A DNA stretch of 64,000 nucleotides from Lutimaribacter_A marinistellae (GTDB lineage Bacteria > Pseudomonadota > Alphaproteobacteria > Rhodobacterales > Rhodobacteraceae): positions 248,001 to 312,000 of the forward strand of contig NZ_JBHRXI010000001.1 of assembly GCF_042648365.1 (NCBI RefSeq), read 5' to 3'. Below the pieces are notes generated by a model. It had not been told where the DNA came from and ran no database searches. It worked only from the letters and a program-made list of their open reading frames with translations. The translations under genes and the position numbers were made by a program. The first letter of the stretch is position 1; every line of letters starts with the position of its first letter. Below are positions 33,418-42,111 of this stretch, one piece after another.

Positions 33418-34467
33418 TCAGGCGGCCTCGCGTGCCAGCATCTCGTCAACGATCGCTTCTGCCACGTCATTAGGGCTGACACCGCGCTGCGCCGCGCGGG
33501 TCAGAATGCGATCCATCGTGAGGTCCAACGCGGCGAGCTTCTCGGCCACCCAGTTCTGGCGCGCATCGACCCGCAATATCTCGGTCGCGACATTGATGAT
33601 GCCGCCTCCGTTTGCGACGAAGTCAGGCGCGTACAGGATACCCCGAGCATGCAACCGCCCGGCATCTTCGGCAGTCGCCAGCTGGTTGTTCGCACCACCG
33701 GCCACGACCGAGACGTGCAAGTCACGAATCGTATTTTCGTGGAGGATTGCACCTATCGCGCAGGGTGCGAGAATATCAGCCTCGACCGACAGGATCGCCT
33801 CCGGCGAAACCGGTGTCGCACCGAAACGAGAGACCGCCTCGGCCACCGCGGATTCGGCCACATCGGCGACTGTCAACGACGCACCGGCGTCGTCGAGCAG
33901 CGCACAAAGATGCATGCCGACATGCCCCAAGCCCTGCACCGCCACGCGACGTCCGGCAAGTGCGTCCGAGCCGAACCGATGGCGCGCAGCAGTACGGATC
34001 GCGTTGTAGATCCCGCGGGCTGTCACGGGTGACGGATCGCCGCTTGCATAGGCGCCATCGGCAAGCCCGGCGACGAAGCGCGTGCGCGTACCGATGATGG
34101 CCATGTCGGCAGGCGTCATGCCCATGTCCTCGGCGGTCCAGTACCGACCATCGAGCGCCTCGACGGCCTCGCCGAATGCCGCCAGCAGGCCGGGTGACTT
34201 GTGCTTTCGCGGATCGCCGATGATGACAGCCTTGCCGCCACCCAGCGGCAGATCCGCCGCCGCGTTCTTGTAGGTCATGCCGCGCGACAAGCGCAGTGCG
34301 TCCTCAAGGGCCGCGTCTTCGCCGGGATAAGGGCGCATGCGCAGCCCACCCGCCGCCGGTCCGCGCTGCGTCGAATGTATGGCGATGAAGCCGACCAACC
34401 CGCTTGCCGACTCCTCGACCCTAACCACCTCTTCATGGCCCGCCACAGCAACTGGCGAAATCTTCAT
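33418..34467 (-). CDS. Leu/Phe/Val dehydrogenase (Glu/Leu/Phe/Val family)
   Basis: A 349-aa NAD-dependent amino acid dehydrogenase that deaminates branched-chain or aromatic amino acids to 2-keto acids. The substrate lysine block is ADLPLGGGKAVIIGDP and the Rossmann motif is VAVQGLGHVGMHL. GPAAGGLRMRPYP near the N terminus is typical of leucine dehydrogenase. It is divergent from an Lrp-type gene that probably regulates it, and close to a branched-chain aminotransferase. Leucine or valine is the likeliest substrate; phenylalanine is possible. Confidence 0.87.
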   Translation of the reverse strand: MKISPVAVAGHEEVVRVEESASGLVGFIAIHSTQRGPAAGGLRMRPYPGEDAALEDALRLSRGMTYKNAAADLPLGGGKAVIIGDPRKHKSPGLLAAFGEAVEALDGRYWTAEDMGMTPADMAIIGTRTRFVAGLADGAYASGDPSPVTARGIYNAIRTAARHRFGSDALAGRRVAVQGLGHVGMHLCALLDDAGASLTVADVAESAVAEAVSRFGATPVSPEAILSVEADILAPCAIGAILHENTIRDLHVSVVAGGANNQLATAEDAGRLHARGILYAPDFVANGGGIINVATEILRVDARQNWVAEKLAALDLTMDRILTRAAQRGVSPNDVAEAIVDEMLAREAA

Positions 34468-34599
34468 GGCTCTGCCTCCCTAAAAGATGACGCGAGTTGT
34501 GCCATGTCCCGGGGAGTGGTTTTCACCAAATATTCATCGACCAATGACGCATTTTAGAGTTTTCTGCCAAAGAATCGACAAATCATGGAGGAAACAACC
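34468..34599. promoter_or_regulatory. Divergent control region between amino acid dehydrogenase and Lrp gene
   Basis: 132 bp with no gene, noticeably richer in A and T than its surroundings (for example TTTTCACCAAATATTCATCG and CATTTTAGAGTTTTC). It must hold the promoters of both genes. Lrp regulators bind AT-rich, loosely palindromic sites next to the target they control, so this is the likely operator, but I could not pick out a single clear palindrome. Confidence 0.5.
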
Positions 34600-35058
34600 A
34601 TGGATGCCACAGACCGCAGGATCGTACGTGCCTTGCAGCGTGACGGACGCATGAAGATCGCCGACCTTGCCGAGTCGGTCGGCCTGTCGCCGACACCATG
34701 CGCAAGACGTCTGGACCGGCTGCAGGAGCAGGGCATCATCACCGGGTATGCCGCCCAGGTCGATCCCCTGAAACTCGGCCTGCCAGTGACGATTTTCATT
34801 TCCGTCGAACTCGACCATCAGGACCGGCGCGCCATCGATGCCTTCGAAGCCGCCATAAAACGCTGCGATGAGGTCATGGAGTGCTACCTGATGACCGGAT
34901 CGCGCGATATCCTGTTGCGGGTCGTGGCCGCGGATCTCGCTGCCTTTGACCATTTCCTTGAGAACCGGTTGATGCAGATCCCCGGAATTCGGAACCTGCG
35001 CTCGAACTTTGCCCTGCGCACGATGGTCAAGCGTGACGCCCTGCCCCTGCCGCGCTAG
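34600..35058 (+). CDS. Lrp/AsnC family transcriptional regulator
   Basis: A 152-aa feast/famine regulator. The N-terminal helix-turn-helix is DRRIVRALQRDGRMKIADLAESVG with LSPTPCARRLDRLQEQGII as the recognition part, and the C-terminal RAM (ligand-binding) domain runs from DPLKLGLPVTIFISVELDH to the end. The start at 34600 is chosen because GGAGGA lies just upstream, inside a 5-codon longer frame from 34585. It is divergent from the leucine-type dehydrogenase and followed by the aminotransferase, so it probably senses a branched-chain amino acid. Confidence 0.9.
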   Translation: MDATDRRIVRALQRDGRMKIADLAESVGLSPTPCARRLDRLQEQGIITGYAAQVDPLKLGLPVTIFISVELDHQDRRAIDAFEAAIKRCDEVMECYLMTGSRDILLRVVAADLAAFDHFLENRLMQIPGIRNLRSNFALRTMVKRDALPLPR

Positions 35059-35118
35059 GGCTGGACCTTCCCAAGGGATGGACCTAGGCTCCGCCCGATA
35101 TGCGAGGGAGAGACCGCG

Positions 35119-35982
35119 ATGGCGACCGGCAAGAACATCCGCACATGGTTCAACGGCACTTGGCATGAGGGCGACGTCCCGATCATGAACGCGGCCGATC
35201 ACGGGGCGTGGCTGGGTTCGGGTGTTTTTGACGGCGCTCGTTTCGTGAACGGCCTGACGCCCGACCTCGACAAACATTGCGCCCGGGTAAACCGGTCTGC
35301 CGAGGCGCTCATGCTGAGGCCCACGGTCACCACCGAGGACATGGTCGAGATCACGCGCGAAGGCCTAAAAGCATATCCCAATGAAGCCGCCGTATACATC
35401 CGGCCGATGTACTGGGGCATAGACGGCGACATCACCGCGATCATACCGCAGCCGGAGACAACGGGCTTTGCCATCTGTCTCGAAGAGATTCCGATGGCGC
35501 CGGAAACGGCTTCGGCCACTTTGACCCGAACCCGGTTCCGCCGGCCGGTTCTTGAGGATGCCGTCGTGAACGCCAAGGCTGGCTGCCTCTATCCGAACAA
35601 CGCACGGATGCTGGCCGAGGCGCGCTCCAAGGGCTTTGCGAACGCACTGGTTGCGGATGCGATGGGCAACGTGGCGGAAACGGCCACCGCGAATATCTTC
35701 ATGGTCAAGGATGGCGAAGTTTTCACGCCTATTCCGAACGGCACATTCCTTGCGGGGATCACACGGGCGCGGCACATCGCGAACCTTAAGGCGGACGGCG
35801 TGGTCGTTCATGAAACCGTTCTTGGCTTTGACGACTTCCACGAAGCGGACGAAGTGTTCATGTCCGGGAACATGAACAAGGTCACGCCGGTCACTGCGTT
35901 CGACGACACTCAGTACCAGATGGGTCCGGTCACGCGTCGCGTTCGTGAGATGTATTGGGATTGGGCCACCGGCACGGGTTGA
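35119..35982 (+). CDS. ilvE: Branched-chain amino acid aminotransferase (class IV PLP)
   Basis: A 287-aa fold-type IV PLP aminotransferase that interconverts Leu, Ile and Val with their keto acids. GSGVFDGARFVNG near the N terminus, the PLP lysine in VVNAKAGCLYPNNARML, and MGNVAETATANIFMVKDG are characteristic of the alphaproteobacterial short BCAT. It lies 60 bp after the Lrp gene, in a small branched-chain amino acid locus with the dehydrogenase. A D-amino-acid transaminase of the same fold is the main alternative. Confidence 0.85.
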   Translation: MATGKNIRTWFNGTWHEGDVPIMNAADHGAWLGSGVFDGARFVNGLTPDLDKHCARVNRSAEALMLRPTVTTEDMVEITREGLKAYPNEAAVYIRPMYWGIDGDITAIIPQPETTGFAICLEEIPMAPETASATLTRTRFRRPVLEDAVVNAKAGCLYPNNARMLAEARSKGFANALVADAMGNVAETATANIFMVKDGEVFTPIPNGTFLAGITRARHIANLKADGVVVHETVLGFDDFHEADEVFMSGNMNKVTPVTAFDDTQYQMGPVTRRVREMYWDWATGTG

Positions 35983-36042
35983 TCCGGTTGCCAGCCCCGA
36001 ATGGCTGATGCATCATCGGACCGGCAGATGGGATAAGAAGCA

Positions 36043-36498
36043 ATGCGCAAATTCCTCGTCGTTCTCGACGACAGCCGCGAATGCCTGAACGCCATGCGCT
36101 TCGCGGCGATGCGCGCCTCCAACACCGGGGGCGGCGTGACCATATTGTCTGTCATTCCACCGGACGAGTTCAATCACTGGATCGGCGTCGGAGAGGTCAT
36201 GCGCGAGGAAGCCCGCGAACGGATCGAAGCTCATTTCGAAGTCTTCGCCAAGTGGATGCGGGACCGGCAACAGGTCGAACCCGAACTGGTGATCCGCGAG
36301 GGTGAACCGGTCAACCAGATCATGGCGCAGATTGCCGAAGATCCGGACATCGGCGTTCTGGTCTTGGGCGCGGGCACCGGGCGCAAGGGGCCGGGACCGC
36401 TCGTGACACAACTGTCACGGAACGCGGGCACACTGCCCATTCCGATCACGATCGTTCCCGGTGACCTCAGCAAGGAAAAGCTGGAAGCGATCACCTGA
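36043..36498 (+). CDS. Universal stress protein (UspA family)
   Basis: A 151-aa single-domain Usp. The N-terminal strand FLVVLDDSRECLNAMRFA and the C-terminal nucleotide motif GAGTGRKGPGPLVTQLSRN (G-2X-G-9X-G type) suggest the ATP-binding class. Cytoplasmic, with a role in stress survival that varies by member. It is separated from ilvE by 60 bp and from nfuA by the Irr-box promoter region, so probably stands alone. Confidence 0.88.
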   Translation: MRKFLVVLDDSRECLNAMRFAAMRASNTGGGVTILSVIPPDEFNHWIGVGEVMREEARERIEAHFEVFAKWMRDRQQVEPELVIREGEPVNQIMAQIAEDPDIGVLVLGAGTGRKGPGPLVTQLSRNAGTLPIPITIVPGDLSKEKLEAIT

Positions 36499-36532
36499 GC
36501 GTCAAACGGTTTCCGCAGGGTTCGCAAGCTCA

Positions 36533-36549
36533 CTTAGAACGCTTCTAAA
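36533..36549. promoter_or_regulatory. Irr box (ICE motif) upstream of nfuA
   Basis: CTTAGAACGCTTCTAAA contains a perfect inverted repeat, TTAGAA-CGC-TTCTAA (36534-36548). This matches the iron control element bound by the haem-responsive regulator Irr in Alphaproteobacteria. It ends 3 bp before the -35 of the nfuA promoter, a position compatible with activation or repression under iron limitation. No irr gene is in the window. Confidence 0.75.
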
Positions 36550-36551
36550 CC

Positions 36552-36580
36552 TTGACTTGCCGCTTCTGCGCCCGCATATC
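36552..36580 (+). promoter_or_regulatory. Promoter of nfuA
   Basis: TTGACT (36552-36557), 17 bp, then CATATC (36575-36580). The predicted start near 36587 leaves a short leader containing GGAGG (36596-36600) before the ATG at 36607. The adjacent Irr box supports this as the real promoter. Confidence 0.6.
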
Positions 36581-36606
36581 CGGTGCACCCATTATGGAGG
36601 TTGCCC

Positions 36607-37170
36607 ATGTTCATTCAGACCGAATCCACGCCGAACCCGGCCACGCTCAAATTCCTGCCGGGCCAAACCGTTCTGGATGCTGGCACCGCAGATTTCCCGT
36701 CGCCAGAGGCTGGCGAAAAATCACCTCTGGCGCGCCGGATCTTTAGCGTCGATGGCGTATCCGGCGTATTCTTCGGGAATGACTTCGTGACGGTCACAAA
36801 GCGCGACGGAGTCGAGTGGGACCACATCAAGCCGTCGATCCTGGGCGCGATCATGGAGCATTACCAGTCGGGCCAGCCCGTTATGGGCGCCGATGCACAG
36901 ACCGGTGCCGGACATGCCGAGCATTCCGGCGAAGACGCCCATGTCGTCGATCAGATCAAGGAACTGCTGGACAGCCGTGTGCGTCCTGCGGTCGCTCAGG
37001 ACGGCGGGGATATCACGTTCCATGGGTTTGACCGTGGCGTTGTCTACCTGCACATGCAAGGTGCCTGCGCCGGTTGCCCGTCTTCGACATTGACCCTGAA
37101 AATGGGTATCGAGAACTTGTTGCGCCACTACATCCCCGAAGTGACCGAGGTTCGGCCGGTTGCCGTCTGA
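36607..37170 (+). CDS. nfuA: NifU family Fe-S cluster scaffold/carrier (NfuA-like)
   Basis: A 187-aa protein with an N-terminal Nfu_N domain (MFIQTESTPNPATLKFLPG...VSGVFFGNDFVTVTK) and a C-terminal NifU domain whose cluster-binding pair Cys154/Cys157 lies in GACAGCPSSTLTLKMG. It delivers [4Fe-4S] clusters to apo-proteins. The start at 36607 follows GGAGG. The upstream Irr box and promoter suggest iron-responsive expression. The end overlaps tsaB by 11 bp, so translation initiation is shared with tRNA modification and acetylation genes. Confidence 0.93.
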   Translation: MFIQTESTPNPATLKFLPGQTVLDAGTADFPSPEAGEKSPLARRIFSVDGVSGVFFGNDFVTVTKRDGVEWDHIKPSILGAIMEHYQSGQPVMGADAQTGAGHAEHSGEDAHVVDQIKELLDSRVRPAVAQDGGDITFHGFDRGVVYLHMQGACAGCPSSTLTLKMGIENLLRHYIPEVTEVRPVAV

Positions 37171-37750
37171 CCCCCTCATTCTTGGATTCGACACGTCGGC
37201 CGCGCATTGCGCGGCCGCTTTGCTGCGCGGCGAAACGATTGTCGCCTGCATGGCCGAAGAGATGGCGAAGGGTCAGGCAGAACGCCTGATCCCCCTTCTT
37301 GAAGAAGTATTGGCTACGGGCGAAGCGCGCTGGTCCGACCTTTCGGCGATTGGCGTTGGCGTGGGACCCGGAAATTTCACCGGTATCCGCATCGCCGTGT
37401 CGGCCGCGCGCGGCCTGGCACTTGGCCTTGGCGTACCGGCGGTCGGAGTAGACGGCTTTGCCGCGCGTGCGCTTTCATGCCCGCCGGGCGCAATACCGAT
37501 CATTCCTGCGCCGCGCGACCAAGTGTACGTTCGGCCACCGGGGGAACAGGCCCGACTGATGCCACGCATTGATGCGACCACTTTCGGCGTTCTGCACGAA
37601 AGAGCGACGCCCTCCTCCATCGCGGAAGCGATCGCGCGCGAGGCTGCGATGCGCTGGCAGCACACAACACAGCCACCCGCACCTCTCTACCTGAAGCCGG
37701 CGGATGCCGCACCTTCGCGTGATCAAGCGCCGATACTGATCGACCCATGA
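37160..37750 (+). CDS. tsaB: tRNA threonylcarbamoyladenosine biosynthesis protein TsaB
   Basis: A 196-aa ASKHA-fold protein that partners TsaD (and TsaE) in forming t6A37 in ANN-decoding tRNAs. LGFDTSAAHCAAALL at the N terminus and GVGVGPGNFTGIRIAVSAARGLALGLG are diagnostic. The start is a TTG at 37160 inside nfuA, with GAGG 8 bp upstream. The C-terminal region is shortish, as in other alphaproteobacterial TsaB. It overlaps rimI by ATGA. Confidence 0.9.
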   Translation: MPSDPLILGFDTSAAHCAAALLRGETIVACMAEEMAKGQAERLIPLLEEVLATGEARWSDLSAIGVGVGPGNFTGIRIAVSAARGLALGLGVPAVGVDGFAARALSCPPGAIPIIPAPRDQVYVRPPGEQARLMPRIDATTFGVLHERATPSSIAEAIAREAAMRWQHTTQPPAPLYLKPADAAPSRDQAPILIDP

Positions 37751-38202
37751 CACCTGCGCAAATGGCATCGGTCCATGCCGCAGCTTTCACGCAATCCCGT
37801 CCCTGGAGCGCGGAGGAATTCGAGGAACTGCTGGCTCGGTCCGATACATTCGTTTTCGGTGACGAAATTTGTTTTGCGATCGTAAGGGTTCTGGGACCAG
37901 AGGCGGAATTACTGACCATTGCAACGGACCCGGCGCATCGACTTAAGGGGCACGCGCTGGCGGTAATGAAAGAATGGCACTCTGCCGCTCAAACCCGGGG
38001 GGCCGAGCGCGCGTTTCTGGACGTAGCGTCGGATAATGCTCCAGCACTTGCACTCTATGCCAGCTGCGGTTACGCGGCCTGCGGTCGCCGCAAGGGGTAC
38101 TACAGGCGCGGTCCGGATGAACGGGTTGATGCTATTGTCATGCAACTCGATCTTTCCGCAAGCTGCGCTGGGGTCCATGCAAGCGATCAAGAAACCGGTT
38201 GA
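37747..38202 (+). CDS. rimI: RimI-like ribosomal-protein alanine N-acetyltransferase (GNAT)
   Basis: A 151-aa GNAT acetyltransferase. The acetyl-CoA loop is ATDPAHRLKGHALAVMKEW (a degenerate Q/RxxGxG/A), followed by AFLDVASDNAPALALYASCGYA, the classic RimI strand. RimI acetylates the N terminus of ribosomal protein bS18, and tsaB-rimI is a conserved pair. The start overlaps tsaB by 4 bp. An alternative substrate cannot be excluded. Confidence 0.85.
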   Translation: MTPAQMASVHAAAFTQSRPWSAEEFEELLARSDTFVFGDEICFAIVRVLGPEAELLTIATDPAHRLKGHALAVMKEWHSAAQTRGAERAFLDVASDNAPALALYASCGYAACGRRKGYYRRGPDERVDAIVMQLDLSASCAGVHASDQETG

Positions 38203-38302
38203 CCGGCTGCCTTGCCTGCGGCCTTAATTGCCTCACCATCGCGGCCGCGGACGATCGACGGAAACGGCCATGCGAAATGACAAAACCCAACGGGAGTATA
38301 AC

Positions 38303-39301
38303 ATGACCCTCATGAAATCGCTGATGAGCGCGGCCGCAGCTATGGCCCTGACCGCGGGCGCAGCATTGGCCGAACCTGCGTTGATCTTCGATCTTGGCGG
38401 CAAGTTCGACAAGTCCTTCAACGAGGCTGCCTTCAACGGCGCGAAACGCTGGGCAGACGAAACCGGCGGCAGCTTCCGCGAGATCGAATTGCAGTCGGAG
38501 GCACAGCGTGAACAGGCCCTTCGCCGCTTTGCCGAAGCCGGAGCAAACCCGGTCATCACAGTGGGCTTTGCCATGGCCGATCCGTTGAGCACGGTTGCAC
38601 CCGATTATCCCGACACGAAATTCGTCGCCATTGACGTCAACTGGCTGGACGTTCCGAACATCCGGCAGGTCAGTTTTGCCGAACATGAAGGCTCCTACCT
38701 CGTCGGGATGATGGCCGCGATGGCCAGCGAGTCGGACACGATCGGCTTCATCGGTGGCATGGACGTGCCGCTGATCCGCCACTTTGGCTGCGGCTATGCG
38801 CAGGGCGCCAAGGCGGTGAACCCTGATGTCCAGATCATCGCGAACATGACCGGCACAACCCCGGCGGCATGGAACGACCCGGTCAAGGGATCGGAACTGA
38901 CCAAGGCACAGATCAGCCAAGGTGCCGACGTGATCTATGCCGCCGCTGGCGGAACCGGTGTGGGCGTCCTGCAGACGGCCGCGGATGAAGGGATCCTGTC
39001 CATCGGCGTGGACAGCAACCAGAACCATCTGCACCCGGGCAAGGTTCTGACCTCGATGCTCAAGCGCGTGGACGTTGCCGTGTATGAAGCCATGGAGGCC
39101 GGCACCGACATGGAAACCGGGGTGTTCACCCTTGGCCTTGCCGAAGAGGGCGTCGGCTATGCGCTGGATGAAAACAATGCGGAGCTGGTCTCGGATGAGA
39201 TGAAATCGGCCGTCGACCAGGCACGTCAGGACATCATTGATGGCAAGATCAGTGTCGTAAGCTATTACGAGAACGACAGCTGCCCGGCCCTGAACTTCTG
39301 A
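38303..39301 (+). CDS. BMP family ABC transporter substrate-binding protein (nucleoside/purine type)
   Basis: A 332-aa periplasmic protein with a cleavable signal (LMSAAAAMALTAGAALA, cut near residue 23) and no lipobox Cys. The BMP/PnrA core is seen in LIFDLGGKFDKSFNEAAF, DYPDTKFVAIDVN, GSYLVGMMAAM and GVDSNQNHLHPGKVLTSMLKR. Family members bind nucleosides or purines. The start at 38303 has CGGGAG; 25 earlier in-frame codons have none. It opens a four-gene ABC transporter operon and is followed by a hairpin that probably lets it be made in excess over the membrane parts. Confidence 0.9.
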   Translation: MTLMKSLMSAAAAMALTAGAALAEPALIFDLGGKFDKSFNEAAFNGAKRWADETGGSFREIELQSEAQREQALRRFAEAGANPVITVGFAMADPLSTVAPDYPDTKFVAIDVNWLDVPNIRQVSFAEHEGSYLVGMMAAMASESDTIGFIGGMDVPLIRHFGCGYAQGAKAVNPDVQIIANMTGTTPAAWNDPVKGSELTKAQISQGADVIYAAAGGTGVGVLQTAADEGILSIGVDSNQNHLHPGKVLTSMLKRVDVAVYEAMEAGTDMETGVFTLGLAEEGVGYALDENNAELVSDEMKSAVDQARQDIIDGKISVVSYYENDSCPALNF

Positions 39302-39308
39302 AACAACT

Positions 39309-39333
39309 GCGCCGGTCCTGATCGGGCCGGCGC
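39309..39333 (+). terminator. Intra-operon hairpin after the binding-protein gene
   Basis: GCGCCGGTCC / GGGCCGGCGC forms a 10-bp stem with one G-U pair and the loop TGATC, 7 bp after the binding-protein stop. No T-run follows. Such hairpins in ABC operons commonly stabilise the upstream mRNA or partly terminate so that the binding protein is more abundant. Confidence 0.55.
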
Positions 39334-39421
39334 CCTATCCGCTCATCGAGCCCTGTTGGGCTTTCTTCTTTGAGAAGAGGCCGAAACGGTCGCTGAGCCC
39401 TCCCGGCCATCGAGGTAAACC

Positions 39422-40951
39422 ATGACCATCCCCGCTATCGAGCTCAAAGGGATCTCGAAATCCTTTGGTCCAGTGCAGGCCAACAAGGACATTTCGATCC
39501 GCGTCGCGCCCGGCACGATCCACGGCATCATCGGGGAGAACGGCGCCGGGAAATCGACCCTGATGAGCATTCTCTATGGCTTTTACAAAGCGGATTCCGG
39601 GGAGATCTGGATCAACGGGAAGAAGACCGAGATCCCTGACAGCCAGGCGGCAATTGCTGCAGGTATCGGCATGGTCTTTCAGCATTTCAAGCTGGTGCAG
39701 AACTTCACCGTGCTCGAAAACATCATCTTGGGCGCCGAGGATGGCGGGTTGCTCAACCCCTCTCTCGCGAAGGCGCGCGGTGCCCTCAAGGATCTGGCCG
39801 ACGAGTACGAGTTGAACGTGGACCCAGACGCGCGGATCGATGCGATCGGCGTCGGGATGCAGCAGCGGGTAGAAATCCTCAAGGCGCTTTACCGCCAAGC
39901 CGACATCCTGATCCTGGATGAGCCGACCGGTGTCTTGACCCCTGCTGAGGCGGATCAGCTTTTCCGCATCCTTCATCGTCTCAAGGACGAGGGGAAGACG
40001 ATCGTCCTTATCACGCACAAATTGCGTGAGGTTATGGAAGCGACGGATACCGTTTCGGTCATGCGCCGTGGTCAGATGACGGCGACGGTCAAGACCTCGG
40101 AAACCAGCCCCGAGCAATTGGCCGAGTTGATGGTGGGCCGCAAGGTGCTGCTGCGGGTCGACAAGGTTCCCGCGCAACCAGGCAAACCAATTCTGGAAAT
40201 CGAGAACCTGCGTGTCACGGACAACAAGGGCGTCGAGCGCGTCAAAGGCATCGACCTGACGGTGCGCGCCGGTGAAATCCTGGGCATCGCGGGTGTCGCC
40301 GGCAACGGGCAGTCGGAACTTCTGGAAGTTTTGGGCGGGATGCGCGAGGGAATGGGCACTGTACGCGTTAACGGCGCCCCGCTGGAATTGAGCGGCAAAG
40401 GGGCCGACGGACAGGCAAGGCGCGCACGCCATATCGCACATGTGCCCGAAGACCGGCAGCGCGAAGGGCTGATCATGGATTTCCACGCATGGGAAAACGT
40501 CGCCTTTGGATATCACCGTGACCCGGCTTATCGATCCGGCATTTTCATGAACAACGCGGCCTTGCGCGCAGATACCGAACGCAAGATCGAAAAGTTTGAC
40601 GTGCGCCCTGCAGATGGCTGGCTGGCTGCCAAGAATTTCTCGGGCGGTAACCAGCAAAAGATCGTTGTTGCGCGCGAAATCGAGCGCAATCCTGACCTAC
40701 TCTTGGTTGGACAGCCGACGCGCGGAGTTGACATCGGCGCCATCGAGTTCATTCACAAGCAGATCGTCGCCCTTCGCGACGAAGGCAAAGCCGTACTGCT
40801 CGTCTCTGTCGAGTTGGAAGAGATCTTTGGCCTCGCCGACCGGATCGCCGTCATGTTCGATGGCCGGATCATGGGAGAACGCCTGCCGGATCAGACCAAC
40901 GAAAAGGAACTGGGTCTCATGATGGCGGGAATTGCTGGGGAGGCTGCCTAA
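39422..40951 (+). CDS. ABC transporter ATP-binding protein, tandem NBD (nucleoside-type)
   Basis: A 509-aa protein with two fused nucleotide-binding domains. NBD1 has Walker A GENGAGKSTLMSIL, signature IGVGMQQRVEILKAL and Walker B ILILDEPTG. NBD2 has the altered Walker A GVAGNGQSELLEVLGG, signature FSGGNQQKIVVAREI and the Walker B replacement LLLVGQPTRGVD. These deviations are normal for the YufO/NupA family that imports nucleosides, so only one site is expected to hydrolyse ATP. It lies 120 bp after the binding protein, with the hairpin between. Confidence 0.92.
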   Translation: MTIPAIELKGISKSFGPVQANKDISIRVAPGTIHGIIGENGAGKSTLMSILYGFYKADSGEIWINGKKTEIPDSQAAIAAGIGMVFQHFKLVQNFTVLENIILGAEDGGLLNPSLAKARGALKDLADEYELNVDPDARIDAIGVGMQQRVEILKALYRQADILILDEPTGVLTPAEADQLFRILHRLKDEGKTIVLITHKLREVMEATDTVSVMRRGQMTATVKTSETSPEQLAELMVGRKVLLRVDKVPAQPGKPILEIENLRVTDNKGVERVKGIDLTVRAGEILGIAGVAGNGQSELLEVLGGMREGMGTVRVNGAPLELSGKGADGQARRARHIAHVPEDRQREGLIMDFHAWENVAFGYHRDPAYRSGIFMNNAALRADTERKIEKFDVRPADGWLAAKNFSGGNQQKIVVAREIERNPDLLLVGQPTRGVDIGAIEFIHKQIVALRDEGKAVLLVSVELEEIFGLADRIAVMFDGRIMGERLPDQTNEKELGLMMAGIAGEAA

Positions 40952-40952
40952 G

Positions 40953-42101
40953 ATGGATAGAATGCCGAAATGGGCCGACGTCGTCCTCATCCCTCTGTTC
41001 AGCCTGATCCTCGCCGCAGCACTGTCGGCCCTGGTCATTCTCGCGATCGGCGAAGACCCTGTCGCCGCCGTCAAGTTGATGGTTCAGGGCGCGTTGGGGT
41101 CGACCTATGGCTGGGGCTACACGCTCTACTACGCGACCAATTTCATGTTTACTGGGCTCGCCGTGGCCGTGGCCTTTCATGCGCGGCTTTTCAATATCGG
41201 CGGTGAAGGGCAGGCGATGCTGGGCGGATTGGGGGTGGCACTGGTCTGCCTTTACATCCCCTGGCCACACTGGACGCTCGCGCTGATCGGCGCTTGCACT
41301 GGCGCGATGTTGTTCGGCGCAGCGTGGGCGGCCATCCCGGCCTATCTGCAAGCCAAACGCGGAAGCCATATCGTCATCACCACGATTATGTTCAATTTCA
41401 TCGCTGCCGCGGTGCTGAACTACATGCTTGTGAACGTGATGCGCCCACAAGGCTCGATGGACCCGGCCTCGGCCCGCTTCCCCGAGGCCGTGCATTTGCC
41501 CACACTGCACGAGTTGCTTTTGCCACTTGGCATCAACTTCTCCAAAGCAGCGCCCGCGAACGTGTCGTTGATCCTTGCGGTTATTGCCTGTGTTGTCGTC
41601 TGGGCGCTCATCTGGCGCACGCGGCTCGGCTACGAGATCCGGGCTTATGGTCATTCCGAGACTGGCGCGCTTTACGCCGGTATTTCGCCTGTCCGCATCA
41701 CGATGGTCGCGATGCTGATCTCGGGGGCGCTCGCCGGCCTGATGGCCACCAACAATGTCATGGGCGAAGCCGAGAGGCTTGTTTTGAACTCGACGGAAGG
41801 TGCCGGTTTCATCGGTATCGCGGTCGCACTGATGGGGCGCAGCCATCCCTTTGGCGTATTTCTTGCCGCGATCCTGTTCGGCTTCCTCTATCAGGGCGGC
41901 GCGGAACTCGCCCTGTGGACAACAATCCCGCGCGAATTGATCGTCGTGATCCAGGCATTGGTCATCCTGTTCACCGGAGCGTTGGACAACATGGTTCGTA
42001 TCCCGCTGGAGCGGATATTCATGTCCATCAGCAACCGGCGGCGCAACCGGGGCGAACCCGCGCCGCTGCCTGAACGCAAACCAACGCAGCCGTCGGAATG
42101 A
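40953..42101 (+). CDS. ABC transporter permease (YufP/NupP-like)
   Basis: A 382-aa inner-membrane permease of the branched-chain/nucleoside class with about eight to ten hydrophobic helices. FHARLFNIGGEGQAMLGGLG and the EAA-like region RLGYEIRAYGHSETGALYAGI are characteristic. The start at 40953 has GGGGAGG 10 bp upstream and lies 1 bp after the ATPase stop; an earlier in-frame ATG at 40932 lies inside the ATPase gene. It is the first of two permeases, expected to form a heterodimer. Confidence 0.92.
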   Translation: MDRMPKWADVVLIPLFSLILAAALSALVILAIGEDPVAAVKLMVQGALGSTYGWGYTLYYATNFMFTGLAVAVAFHARLFNIGGEGQAMLGGLGVALVCLYIPWPHWTLALIGACTGAMLFGAAWAAIPAYLQAKRGSHIVITTIMFNFIAAAVLNYMLVNVMRPQGSMDPASARFPEAVHLPTLHELLLPLGINFSKAAPANVSLILAVIACVVVWALIWRTRLGYEIRAYGHSETGALYAGISPVRITMVAMLISGALAGLMATNNVMGEAERLVLNSTEGAGFIGIAVALMGRSHPFGVFLAAILFGFLYQGGAELALWTTIPRELIVVIQALVILFTGALDNMVRIPLERIFMSISNRRRNRGEPAPLPERKPTQPSE

Positions 42102-42111
42102 GGGACCGCAG

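Noticed and set aside
40300..40760. Altered Walker A and Walker B in the second half of the nucleoside ABC ATPase as possible damage
   Set aside because: The same changes occur in normal members of this tandem-NBD family, so it is not a pseudogene.
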